From positions 310,001 through 374,000 of the forward strand of contig JAHNUO010000009.1 of assembly GCA_019787685.1 (NCBI GenBank): DNA of 64,000 nucleotides. Direction: 5' to 3'. The notes beneath the pieces were generated by a model. The model was not told where the DNA came from, did no database searches, and saw nothing but the letters and a program-made list of their open reading frames with translations. Numbering within the stretch: the stretch's first letter is position 1; every line of letters starts with the position of its first letter. The position numbers and the translations under genes are program-made. Shown piece by piece: positions 47,325-59,400 of the stretch. Source of the stretch: Chiua virens. Its lineage: Eukaryota; Basidiomycota; Agaricomycetes; Boletales; Boletaceae.

Positions 47325-48225
47325 GGCACGCGAGATGCCCAGGTCAACAAATCGACACGATTGACCTCAAGGACAAGGAGAGAAGCCACGCGAGTTGTTG
47401 TCCCGATGTACGATTTCGCTTGACCTGCAGGGAAGACGGCGCGAGATGCCTTCAGATCAACGAACCGACACTCCGATGTTCATCTTCCCCTCAAGAAGGC
47501 ATGCGAAATGCTCCGATACACGAATTAGCGCCACCATGCTCACCCCCAAGGGAGGGGGCACGCGAGTTGCCCCTTCACTCACTACTATTACCTGGCCACC
47601 CCCCAATTCCAATTCTCGGCAAGTCGGCACGCGAGCTGCACGAATAAACGGACCTTCACGACAAGTCTCCTGAGTTGTCTTTTGCTGACCCGCCAAACCG
47701 AAGACCAAACGAAATGGCACGCGAGATGCCCGAGTGGACGAAGCGACGAGATGCGATGTCGACTAATCCTCAGGACAACAAGTCTCAGCTGACGGTTCCC
47801 CGCTGGACCAGATCGCGTCCGACACCCAAGCTGAACGGCACGTGAGATGCCCGAGTGGACGAATTGACGAGACCCGACGCGCTGTCCATGCCAATTGATG
47901 TACCCCTTCGAGCTTCAAGCCCATTGGCAATGTGGTACGCGAGATGCCTAGGTCGACAATCAACGCGGCCGCAAGAAATGCCGATCGATGTATCACTTCG
48001 AGCTTCAAGTCCATTGACAAGGTGGCGCAAGATATCTGGAGCAACAAAATAAATGTCCACGATGATTGCGACTTGTCAGTACGGTTACTTGACGAGCCGC
48101 GAAGACTCTTCCTACGAATAGGATGCCCGTCCGGTGATTTTTGTGTTTTGCTTCCACCGTTTACCTGGACTCGACCTAGCTCGGGGAGCGTTTGTCTCTA
48201 GGTAAGATGGCCCACGAGTTGCCGG
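47325..48225. repeat. Array of at least eleven degenerate short dyad repeats
   Basis: A motif close to GGCACGCGAGATGCC recurs at about 47325, 47386, 47438, 47498, 47557, 47626, 47716, 47837, 47933, 48024 and 48209. Spacing is about 50-70 bp at first and about 90-185 bp later. Most copies can pair as a short hairpin (GGCA with TGCC around a CGCGAGA-type loop); the copy at 47557 extends this to GGGGCA with TGCCCC. Sequence after the motif is loosely shared (gagtggacga-type). A longer unit containing cttcgagcttcaag occurs twice, near 47905 and 47996. It is not a CRISPR: the organism and the variable degenerate units argue against it. Confidence 0.7.
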
Positions 48226-48674
48226 ATTGGACCAATGTTGGGGACCAGCAATCAATTTTTCACCTGAAGACGACACCTCCAAAACACTGAGCGTAAAGTA
48301 CGCTATGCTTTGCACTACTACTCACCACCGTTTACAGGAAATTTCACTTTGAAAGAATCGATCTTGTGCATGAGGTCCCCCGCAGACAGGAGAGGTGAAA
48401 TTCTTCCTGCGTTCCTGTTAAACTTTGTTGACTGTCTGTTGTAGACCGTCGGTATTGAACAAAAGAACGAAGGGTTGATAAGAGTCTATCGAAAATAAGG
48501 TGCGTCCAGCGGTAGGGCACGTCTTTGGTTCCAAGGGCGTCGCGCGCTGTTGGACCCACCTCGTTTTCAAGGCTAGTATTAATTCTTTCTTCACCATCCC
48601 TAAAAACAACAAGCAATTGGACAAGTACGACGCGTGACTTTGCCACACATTCAGACCAAGACCTACACCACTGT

Positions 48675-49120
48675 ACTGTCTTTTTCCGATCCAGGAAAGT
48701 CTTTTCATCGAAACCCGAATCGAGGAGCGCCCTCCAGAATCGACCTACCCAGTTTCGTTCCATCACCGCTACAATCCAAGAAACTAGTACACCATGATTA
48801 TCACTGTTCTGTTCACGATTTGCAACCAAGCACACGGACCGCATCTTTTCATCAATAGGCAAACACGAACCCTTCATCGTATTATTGTCCTCCAGGACGA
48901 GAGACTTTTGCTGCGTGTGCCTGTCGAGGACGGCTTGATGTTGTTCCTTTGTGATCGTCAAGCGGCACGCGAAGCGAAGCGAATTGGTATCCTGCCCTGC
49001 CAGTGTGTTTTCCGAGTCGAGGAGCGAAACTCGGAATACCTGGTGTGGGATTCAGCCGATGTAACTATATAAATGCTAACGACGAACCTTCCACCGGACG
49101 GGCTCAATCTCCTCAATTTG
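48675..49120 (-). pseudogene. Decayed C-terminal fragment of a viperin-like gene
   Basis: Read on the minus strand, it carries QIEEIEPVRWK, an intron at the same place as in the intact gene, then VFRVSLLDSENT, EQHQAVLDRHTQQKSLV and LPIDEKM. A frame-broken remnant of the last exon (FLDCSGDGTKLGRSILE, then SGFDEKTF in another frame) follows. Each block matches the C-terminal half of the viperin at 43952-45054 in order. The radical SAM half with the cysteines is missing. Kept intron position shows it arose by DNA duplication, not by retrocopying. Confidence 0.85.
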
Positions 49121-49279
49121 TGGGAAACTAATCCGGAGGTTGGGACGAATCCGGGCTTTCTAGCTGGCCACAGGAGGGAAGCGAGGAAAGTGAGAATGAA
49201 CGACGGAAGAGAAAATCGGAGCCACTCCATGCCTAGGCTGACTCGAACTGCTACGACGACACCTACTTTTCTAACAACG

Positions 49280-50720
49280 ATGTCCTCTTCCACGGCCTCT
49301 GGAATGATTCTAGTTGCTAGACCTTTGTGGTACTATCACTGGACACCCGGCAATGTTCGCGCTGTTTCCTTCATCATGGTATCCGCCAATTCGACTATCA
49401 TGGAATGCATGCAGGCGATGTTGCAAACTGCCAAAAGCACTACTCCCATTTTCGATACGCACCTTTCCAAAGTCTCGAACGACACACCTGTTCTTTTCAA
49501 CGATGACAGCCATCTCTCTGTGCTCGCCCAGCTTTCTATAGCTGACTTCGGTGGACCATTCCTACACTATATACAACTGCAGGACATTTTCGGCGGAATT
49601 CCTCCAGCGGACCGCATTTCGACGGTTTTCGTCAATTCTGGTGGGCACTGGGCAGATCTTGTGATCATTCGTTGTTCTCACTCACCCACCAACAGTGAAC
49701 ATCGAGTGCTCGATCCTCGGCGCAGGTCATCTTCAGCCTGAGGTGGCGCTCTACAGACACGCGACGGAGGACCACTGGCAGGAAGATCAGGAACTCAACG
49801 GGAAAGCCAACCTCACTACCAATTTTGCCTCGTCACCATTCCGTGAGCCACTGGGCATCACTGTGAAGATAACCACTCGGGGTAAGCATCATCATCAGTA
49901 CTCGAACTGTCTCATTTTAATCTCAGAACCACAGAGCTGAAGGATCTTCAAGACTGGAATCCTTCTAATAGACTCGCGAAACAACCGAGGCTCCACGCCT
50001 ATGCTCCATCAGAATGGACTGCCAACTGCTACACAGGCTTTGCAGCAGGGACTCCCGAATGAACGGATCCTGGACTACCAGTTTGCTCATTCGTCTGCCG
50101 CGGGATCATATCCGGACAAGGACCTCCCGCCTATCGAAGTTCTACTTGACGTATTTGGTGAATTCTTCGAGCCATGATCGTCAGTCATCTTTCAAAAAAG
50201 GTACTCTGACGCAAGTTATGAAAGAAGATGTCGACGAGTCACAGACGGAACTATGGTTTGGACGCTCTCAACAAAATCTTTTTTGGAATTTTGGGTCCTG
50301 GGGAGGAGATAACCAACACAAGCATTCCCACCGTCGGCGGGTCGCTATTGAAGGCTGACGGTCATTACACCTCCGGGCATCACCGCACACCTTGCTGCCT
50401 TGTTGAATTCGAGAATGAAGCACAGAGTTCACCGGTACCATTAGTGGAGCTGATCGGCTAATACAGCCAGTTTGTTGCGAATGTTGGAAGCCAGGATCAA
50501 AATGTGCACGCCTCTTCGAGGTTTCTAACACTTGGCATTGCTATCATTGATATGTGGCAATTCTTTTTTCCCTCTAGAAATTCGTGTTGATCTTTAATGT
50601 CGGGTCCCCTCGTGACGATGTTTGCACTTACATACGTCGGTTCAGCAGTCTGTGTCCCTCTGACGCCTGATCTTTGGTGTCTGCCTGTGTCTCCCATACA
50701 GCTGTGGATTGCGGAAAGTC
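49280..50720 (+). pseudogene. Crinkler-like effector-family gene, decayed copy A
   Basis: The first exon starts near 49280 and encodes LWYYHWTPG followed by a ubiquitin-like N-terminal layout ending LQDIFGGIPPADRISTVFVN, as in Crinkler (CRN) N-domains of basidiomycetes. Later segments resemble the C-terminal nuclease-like part: DKDLPPIEVLL near 50120, LKADGHY and LVEFENEAQS near 50350-50420 (stop codon soon after in the VELIG position), and CVPLTPDLWC near 50660. Frames change between these pieces and stops interrupt them, so it is a relic. CRN-type proteins are proposed conflict or effector proteins; no activity is expected from this copy. The family call rests on remembered motif layout. 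Confidence 0.55.
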
Positions 50721-50938
50721 GCCTCATCGAAGTGGTCGGCGAGAACAGCAGGTTTGGTTTTTGAATGAAGCGACGGTTGACGAAGGATCGACATGATGGA
50801 TAAGTCAATGTGAAGCCCGAGCTGGCAGAGTCGGATCGAATTTCGAAGAGCGTCACTGCCCACGAGCATGCCTCGAATTCCAGTTGATAGGCGACGAACG
50901 ACAGTTGGTGCTGGAGAATAGTGGGTGTGCAACAAGCC

Positions 50939-52520
50939 CATGGCGCCATCAGCCCATCATAACGACCACCCTATGGTACTATCACTGGACCCCTGGGGAA
51001 GTTAACAACTATACTTGCATCCCGGTGTTCAAGGCCCGCCTCTACAAAAATCCCAGAGAACAACTTGACCATTCTATTGGACAACTATCCCAAGGTGGAC
51101 CAGTTATCTTTGTCAGAACTTGAGGGACCCTTGCCGCTTCACCGTTCACTGCTGGATGTTCTTGGACAACTATCCCAAGGTGGACCAGTTATCTTTGTCA
51201 GAACTTGAGGGACCCTTGCCGCTTCACCGTTCACTGCTGGATGTTCTTGGAGATCAGCTCCTGGGAGACCGTCTACAAATGGTTTTTGTGGATTCAGGTG
51301 CGTGTCCCATATTTCGGAGTATGGTTACTGTATTTACATTCTACTGAGACCCTCAAAAATACCCCTTCATGGTTCAAGGGAGCCAGATCATGTGCCATGT
51401 GCTTGCATCTCTTACTGAACGGTCGGCCGTGACGACTCGGAGACGCATGGACGTTACTGCCTTATACAAAGCATCTTTTTCCACCACCCAGGAGCATAAT
51501 AAGATGCAGGATTTTACTGCGGCGCAGCTTCATTTGACTGAGACTGAAAAGGCCCTGAGTACAGTCAAGGACCAGCCGTTAGCAAAATTTTAGCTATCAT
51601 TGTGAAAACACACCCTCGAGGTGAGTTTGAACATCATAATCCAACTAATCATGAACTGTATAGAGCCAGCCAACCCTCTGTCTTGGAGTCCTTCCGACAG
51701 TGGCGAGAAAACGGAAGCTTAATCGTTATACGCCGCCGAACATGCGTCCTTCTGTCTATTGAAGCTTATAGTTGGAGGCAAAGGAGCGAGTTCTTGACTT
51801 TCGCTTTTTTATATCAGACGACCCGGATTCATTTCCAGATAGACATCTGCCGCCCATTGAAGCACTCTTCCATGGATTCAGTCAATTCCTTGAACGTTGA
51901 CATGGCCAGTTCAATTTCACCAAACCGGTGTTGACGGAAGACTTGAAAGAAGGTGTTGAGGTGTTTTCGGACAGCAGGGCCTGGATCTACGCCAACGAGT
52001 CCGGCAAGCAGAGGTTTGGTCTGCAGTCTAAATGAAATATTCAAGCAGAACATGGTTGCTGGCAGCAAGATCACGAGTGCAACCATTCTTACGAGTGCTG
52101 GCGAATCAATCAAGCGTGACGGCCACTACTGTTTGGGAACCCACCATATCGCACGCGGAGGTGTTGAATTATTATCGCTGTACCGTAAACGACTCAAATG
52201 TCCGTAAGCGCTCGAGGTTTCTTGTTTTTGAGATTACAGTTGTTGATAGGTTGCATTTTATATGGACTCGGACTTGCCCTCAAATTACTGAATATTCGTG
52301 ATCTTAGGCGCTACTGTGATGATGTTCGCACTTGCCTTTGTTGGACCAATAGTTTGCGTTCCCCTCACCCCCTCTCTTTGGTGTCTGCGCGGTGATCGGT
52401 TGATGCTTCATGCTGCATTTGCTGCCGCATTGGAACTCCTCCACAACGTCGTCCGAGTCTGTGACGAGAGCGTAGAGGGCTGGGTCTTGGACGTGCTCCA
52501 ACAGAGGATGCACATGCGTC
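50939..52520 (+). pseudogene. Crinkler-like effector-family gene, decayed copy B
   Basis: A second copy in tandem with the one before it, and in the same orientation. LWYYHWTPGEV opens it at about 50970. KARLYKNPREQLDHS, LLDVLGDQLL and MVFVDSG follow, then LPPIEALFHGFSQFL near 51850, IKRDGHY near 52110 and CVPLTPSLWCLRGDRLMLHA near 52350. The last is followed by AAFAAALELLHNV, an end typical of the same basidiomycete CRN-like group. A perfect 85-bp tandem duplication in the first exon shifts the frame, and the likely start ATG is also out of frame. Non-functional as read. Confidence 0.55.
51077..51246 (+). repeat. Perfect 85-bp tandem duplication
   Basis: Bases 51077-51161 and 51162-51246 are identical as read. 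The unit is not a multiple of three, so it frame-shifts the Crinkler-like copy B. Confidence 0.9.
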
Positions 52521-53151
52521 TGCGAAGCTGTTGTGGTCACGTCATACGTTGACCGGGCAAAAAGCTTCTAGGGTCTGTGGTACGCGTGTTGAAGACAATA
52601 TACGGTGATCGACTGACATACAGACGCACCTTGAGAGCTTGAACGGGATTGTTTTCGCTATGCAAGAAATTAGTGCGCTTGTCCGCGCTGACGTTGTTGT
52701 CATATGCGTCTATATGCGTCAAGATCAACACAGGACTTTAAATTTGAAAAAGGGGCCCACCTGGTAAAATGACATTGGCGATCACAGGAGACTGGGTGTG
52801 GTTGTATACTTCGTTAATGGCTTTCTGAACCTGGAATGCCGATCATATAAAGCGTGATGTCGGAAACAAAGCTCACCTTGCATGATTTTGACAGGGGTCA
52901 GAACTAACTCCCGCCGTAGATGAATCATCCGGAGCCGCCGACACAGCAAACCCCATAACAGGTTATACCGTCTCCTCTCGATGACGGATCCATTGGTGAT
53001 TCAGAGGAAGTTATTATGATTGTGAAACAGGGCACAGAGAAACCAAAAGTATACATCTTTACTTTGTTAACAACGGGTCACTTGCAATTCTGAGCTAATC
53101 TGAGCTTGAATTTCCGGAGGAGTCATCGCCACCGTTGAGACCATCCACGCC
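52521..53151. other. Spacer before NUP84
   Basis: No gene is recognised. It marks the boundary between the accessory stretch and conserved housekeeping genes. The NUP84 promoter should lie here. Confidence 0.4.
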
Positions 53152-56143
53152 ATGTCAGAATCCCTCTACGCGTCGTGCGCCCAGGTCCTGACCCTATGCC
53201 AGGGCATAAAAGATGACCTACCTGCTCTCCTTGACCCCGTTTCTGGGTTTGCGCCAAGAGTCAGACAACTATGTCGCGATCAGTGAGTTCACACTGCTCA
53301 TGTCACTGCACACGTCCTAGACTGTGGATCGATCAGGATTGAAGAATTAGAGAGTGGGGCCACCTCAGACGTATCGCAGGTCGAATTGGAGGCGCTGCGG
53401 ATGGAAGCCAACACCTGGGGTCTACTACAAGCACTCATACCGTGCGTGGACCACTGTTTTCTTTCCTTCCTATCATCAACTTTCGTCTAGGCCGCGAAAA
53501 ACGGAACCAGAACATCATCTCAATCCATGCACAATTCTCAAGGAGAATTCCTTCATGCCAACATTGACTCTTGCGCAAGCAATCATGCACGCGTCGCCTT
53601 TACTCTCCGAACTCGTCATTGTGCGCGAATGGCTCCACGAGACCGCGTCTTCACTGCAATATCCCGAAGCCACTACTGGGTACTGGAAGTTTACAAAACA
53701 CAACGTCATGCAGGCACTACGCACTGGGCACGGAATACGAGAGGGACTCGTCACTGAGTTCGATCCGGATTCTGTGAACAGGGGAGACGGCAAATCGTTA
53801 GGCTGCGGATGACGCAGTGAGTGAACAGTGTCTGTCTACTTTTGGAACGCAGGAATGAGTTTGTGCTCTGAAAGGTCTTTGAAAAATCATTGACTCAATC
53901 GTTGTATTCGTTCGTGCGCGCGGGGAGACTGGACGAAGCGGTGCAACTATGTCGAAAAGCCCACCAACCATGGCGTGCTGCGAGCATTCGCGGGTCGTTA
54001 CTGTTCCAATGGCGAGCAATTGGTATGTCACCAGGGACTCTGATGCCGTATCAGCACTCATAATCTGCAAAGGAAGCGAGCAACGTGAAGAAGGATTCGA
54101 AGACGAAGAGGATGCAGAAGGCTGGCAAGGAAACAGACGTCGGCGACTATGGAAATCTACTTGTATAAAAGCTGCTTTAAACGTACAGAATCTCTCTCCG
54201 TCACTGGCCAAATCATCTTATATCTTTGCAGCCTAACTTATCCGATCCCGAACGAGTATTATATGCCGCGCTCGCGCCGACCCCTCAAACATTCAATGTC
54301 CTCAAGTCGGCTTGTCGGACCTGGGAAGATCATTATGGGCTCAAATAAGTATATTGTGCGAAGAAAAACAAGCGGCGGAAATGATCAAGCTCGGAGGGGG
54401 TTACTGGGAGGGAGGGCTGGAAGCGCTCAATGATTTGTCCATGTCCCATGGAAGATGCAGATGAAAAAGAGGAAGAGGAATGGGAGAAGGAGGCAACTGC
54501 AGCGCTGGAAACGCTCGGTGGCAGTCAACGTCGATGATGGGTGAGTTATTTTGTTTTCTGATATCTGACACACTCGTGACAATCTGGCAGCCCACCAGCC
54601 GACAATGCCTTTCATGTCTCTCAACTAGCGATCATTCTTGACCGAACGAATCCGCTGTTGGATACTTTTGCAAATGGCCTGAGGGACGGTATGTACGATT
54701 CTCAGTCAGCGGAGTATGTATTCTTCTTTGCTCTATCGAAGAAGATTATGCATTTATGTGCCAGGTACCCCACGATGACGCGTTTCTTCGCCCATTTGTG
54801 CCTTTTTTTGCAAATAATTGATATGTCCGTCTCACCGTTGGCCACTCAAGTGATTTTGGAGGCGTATCTCCAAGTACTAGAGGTCAGTATCAGTTATAAG
54901 TCTGTTTGCAATTTCTTATTCACCGTCGTTGAATCTAGGCTGCTGGCCAGCGAGAACTTATTGCCATGTATGCTAGTGCACTGGGTGACAATGCCGTAGA
55001 GCGTTATGCCATGTTCCTCACTTCCCTTGATCTTTTGACCGATATTAAGGAGCGAAAACTTGCACTGACACGTGCGCGTGAACATGGCCTGGACGTGGAT
55101 CGTGTTGCCATCGTCACTGCCGAGCGTACAATTGAGAAGTGCTTTGATGTTTGTGGTCTTGTTCGGGTTTCTTGCGCGTTGTGTCGAACTTACAATTCCC
55201 AGTTACTCCCTCAACTAAAGGGCCCGCTTCCATCGATCATCACACTACAAAATCCACCGTCGGAAGTCGAGACCTTGTTACTCCGCTCCATAGAGTGGAC
55301 AACCTGTATGGAAGCTACGTATGACACCGCCCTCGAACAAGCTACAGTCATTTTACGATACTTCCTTGGTATGCCAATCCTTCTAACTCAAACTGTGACT
55401 CACTCGTACCAAGGTTCTGGACGTGTCGCTCTGGCAAAGGGTCTATTGGATATGTTGCCACATGAACTTGCCTCCATCGATGAACCGGAAGAGCGGGCAA
55501 CGGAGTATCTCCACTACAGACAATTTTTCAATGTGTGGGGGCTTCTCGATCGGGTGGTGGAGTGTCGATCACTGGAAGCCTCCTTGATGAACAAGGATAC
55601 TCGGATAGGGTGGTTGAAGGACTACAAGGTTCGTCGAGGCTTTTAATACCTCTCCGCTGATAACATATCCCATCAGGGTCTCATTGATCAAGCATACGAG
55701 TCAATCGTGAAGCTACTCACTTCTGACTGGATGCTTCCAGATCAAAGGAACCCCGCAGGTGTGTACTGTCTATCATTCTCTAATTTCACTCCTCATACTG
55801 TTGGCCAGATCATCGGCATCTTGAAATGTTACGCATCCGACAAATTTACATACCTGAGCTGATCCTGCGGGTACACGTCATGCTGTATTCGTCAAGAGAT
55901 CACATACCAGGGTTCGACCCTACTTTTGTCTTGCGCGCTCTCAGACTGACGATACACTGCAGCAATCTCAAGGTCGCGCTCGAACTCGTCAATATTATCG
56001 GGGATTCACGGTACAAGCTCTACGATGATTTTTTACATCCAGATGGGCGTAGACTTGCGGAATACCTGGGTGCAGTGAGGCGGGTTGTGTTGGCAGGGCT
56101 GGAGAATGGTGGTTCGGATCCATTCAGGGTTGTCTCTTCCTGA
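53152..56143 (+). CDS. NUP84: Nuclear pore Y-complex nucleoporin Nup84/Nup107, with apparent frame breaks
   Basis: An alpha-helical scaffold protein of the nuclear-pore outer ring. It starts MSESLYASCAQVLTLCQG. Family blocks in order: TGYWKFTKHNVMQAL, QSLYSFVRAGRLDEAVQLCR, PWRAASIRG, SDPERVLYAALAP, LGGGYWEGGLEAL, PPADNAFHVSQLAIILDR, MYASALGDNAVERYAMFL, RSIEWTTCMEATYDTALEQA, ATEYLHYRQFF, MNKDTRIGWLKDYK, IRQIYIPELILRVHVML and RRVVLAGLENGGSDPF, stop 56141-56143. Introns are short and mostly canonical. Four single-base frame changes sit near 53801, 54334, 54445 and 54523, all inside conserved protein. Since this gene is normally single-copy and important, base-calling error is the likelier cause, but a real pseudogene cannot be excluded here. 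Confidence 0.85.
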
Positions 56144-56414
56144 TATGTGTTGCTTCACGGATTTGACGAGAGGCCTTCGGAATGGTTATGAGACCGGATC
56201 CTATATTTGTCTTGGCTATCTCCAAGGTGGACCTGTGAAAGATTGATGGTTGTCAGCGCTCTCGAACGATAATGAAACAGATTCCACGAACGTGCCTAAA
56301 TGTGGCAGGAGGCTGTCCGTTGTCACCCCGGGATAGGGTGTTGTCTGGAGAAGACATGACAGGAACAAGAACAGCTGATACTACCCTCATTTGTTTCGCA
56401 TTCTAGCCCTCACC

Positions 56415-59400
56415 ATGAAATTCTTAGACAAAGTCCTCAACTACGCCGAACGACTTCCTGAGGGCATTGAGCGCGCCCGTGATCAGGTAATCGGTATGTC
56501 CAATGCTATTGCGCGATGCCCTTATCATTTACACGTTGTGATTCTCCAGGGTTTTTGGAACCCGATCGTGAGTCCTCGATAAGCGCTGAAACTGGCTGAC
56601 CGAGCTGAGAGGTTCGATCTGACGCGTGTTGGGTGGGGTGTGCAGATCGCCATGACAGTCCGCAAGAGAAGATGAACGATGAGATTCGGGCCAAGATCAA
56701 TGCCAGCCACCGATTCGGTAGTTTTGCAGGTCAGAGGGAGCAAAACGCTATCAAGTGGTATGTGAATCATTGATGCGGGTGGTGTGTGTCGTCGTGCAGC
56801 TGATGTTGGTGGGGCTTTACTTCCCCGTAAAGGCACATTGATGGTCAGGATTACTTTTGGGCCGTATCTGAGATTCTCGACAGCGCGAAGGACGTGATCT
56901 TCATCTTGGTGAGCGTTCCTCTCATTTACCAACGCGTTCTTTCATGCTGAGGTATTGTTGCAGGACTGGTGGCTCACACCGGAGGTATACCTTCGGTAGG
57001 TTTCCCGATCAATGTTCGAGTCGCCGTGCGATAGACTCATTTCTGCTCACTAGCCGACCCCCGGCCCAGAACGAGGAATGGCGCCTCGATAGGCTGTTGC
57101 AGCGCAAGGCTCAGCAAGGCGTCAAAATCTACGTGGTCGTTTACAAGGAAGTGACACAGACGATGACCATGGGTTCGAAGCATACCAAGGCAAGCATGGG
57201 AAAGTATCGTTATGGACAAGCCTCTGATCCAGCGGATAGGCTGCGCTGGAAGCACTGCATCCCAATATTGCGTGCATGCGTCACCCGGATCATATTGGAG
57301 CCAAAGGTACGCCAAGGGAGACTCCGAGTGTCACTCGCGTATTTGATCACTGTCAATTCGCAGATACGGTCGAGTTTTGGTCTCATCATGAAAAGGTTTG
57401 ACGCACATCGTCAAGGGGAAAGGCATTCTGACATGTGATTTGCGTGTAGGTCGTTGTGGTGGACAACCATCAGGCATGTATCGGAGGATTAGACCTGTGT
57501 TTCGGACGTTGGGATACCCACAATCACCCATTGGCTGACGCTCACCCAACTGACTTTGCCCGGACCCTCTTTCCTGGACAAGACTACAACAACGCTCGTT
57601 CTCTAGATTTCCAGGACGTTCAAGACTACGTTAGTAATGGGGTCTCCATTCTTGAGATGCCGAGGATGCCTTGGCACGATGTAAGTGACACCTTCTATGT
57701 ATAGGGATTCACGCGCTGAATACAGTGTCATAGGTCCACATGACTATATGCGGCTCCGTGGTACTCGATCTTTGCCAGCATTTCGTAGAACGCTGGAATG
57801 AGATCAAACGGCGAAAGGTACGCGGTGAATCGCACGTCCTATCATCTGGGCTCAGTCACATCCCTTGCTAGTACCGTGATGATGAGTGAGTGGCGACGAA
57901 CGTGGTCGTTATTATGACATTCACCCCTATCAAAGCCGATTTGATTGGCTTGCGCTTCCCCACAATGTTCAAGTTGCACCCGCGGAGGCTGTTGCTCGTA
58001 CGTACTATTTTCTCAGTCATTTCATCCCGTGGTCCGGCGAATGTCAGTTTACGTCTTGTAGGTCACCCTCACCGCGAGCAGTGGCACCAGGTGGGCAGAA
58101 GGTTTAGGCAGCGCTTTCACCTTGATTTTGGTGACAGCGTCGAACCGCCGTACCCACCACCACCGCACGGGACATGCCATGTCCAAGCCGTTCGCAGCGT
58201 GTCAGACTGGAGTCATGGCGTCCTTACGGAACATAGCATCCAGAACGCTTGTACGTGTGTTCGCTTCCGCTCTGAGCATCATAAACGCAACTTGCCGTTA
58301 CCCCTAACTGGTAGATATTCAATTAATTCGCGAGGCCAACCACTTTATCTACATCGGTAGGTTCCGGTGCCTTGCCATGCGCATCTGTCTACTGATGCGG
58401 CGGCATGTCTACCTCATGGCCGGCTATTGGCGTTGATATTTGCCGATAGAGAACCAGTTCTTGTGCGTGGGCCAAGTTTCGGTCATGTCGGAAGTGGTTG
58501 CTGACTTGGCGTGCTCATGATCCAGTATATCGAATACCCAAGATGAAGGCGTAGTGAAGAACCACATTGCCAAGGCATTGGTAGAGCGTATCATTGAGGC
58601 TGCTCGGGCCGGGAAAAAGTTCAAGGTCTGCGCCTGAATGAAAGAGTTTGATCAGCGCTCGCTCACTTGGCAAAACATAGGTCGTCGTCGTCATTCCCGA
58701 AGTGCCCGGTTTTGCGGGGGATATCAAGAATGAGACTGCAATCAAGACGATCATGGCGGCACAGTACCGTACTATAAACAGGGGCGGTCACAGTATCTAC
58801 GAGGAAATTCGCAAGGCCGGCTACGAACCGTGAGTGTTATCGGTCCCATTGCGTGATTCTAGGGCCTCATGGTCACCGCTAGGATGGATTACATCCGGTT
58901 CTTCCACTTGCGCTCATATGACCGTATCAACGCCCCTATGTGTAAGTCCGCCTTTTTCCTTTGGTATCGGCATGGTTGACGGAAGAGTTTACCATGCATG
59001 ACAGCGACATTGATTGCGCAGATGGAAGAGAATTCCGGTGTGACCTTCCACGAAGCGCAAATCGCCCTCGCTCGTCAGTGGGTGGGAAAGAACTTTTACG
59101 GGAAGGATGTCCCCCATGAGGTGTATATCAAAATCCCTCAGGAAGCGAAAGCCGGCATTACTGTTACGGAAGAGAAATCTGCTGTCAAGAAAGAAAAGGT
59201 GTCTCTACCGGAGTCTGTCGAGGCCGCGAGGCAGGTGATTGCGCGCTTCGAGTCTGGTGCACGGAATCTGCGGTCCGACGAGAGGGTAGCAGATTCTGTG
59301 TCCCACCATGCGTTACAAGGGAGGAAATCGTTGTTGGATGAGACGTGGCTGGGGTCGGAAGAGGAGGAGCTCAACTGGTGCGTCCGTCTGCATCGTGTTT

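Noticed and set aside
47027..47647. 206-codon plus-strand open frame
   Set aside because: It runs into the dyad-repeat array and its composition follows the repeat; no domain.
47325..48225. CRISPR array
   Set aside because: Eukaryotic context, degenerate repeats, uneven spacing and no cas genes.
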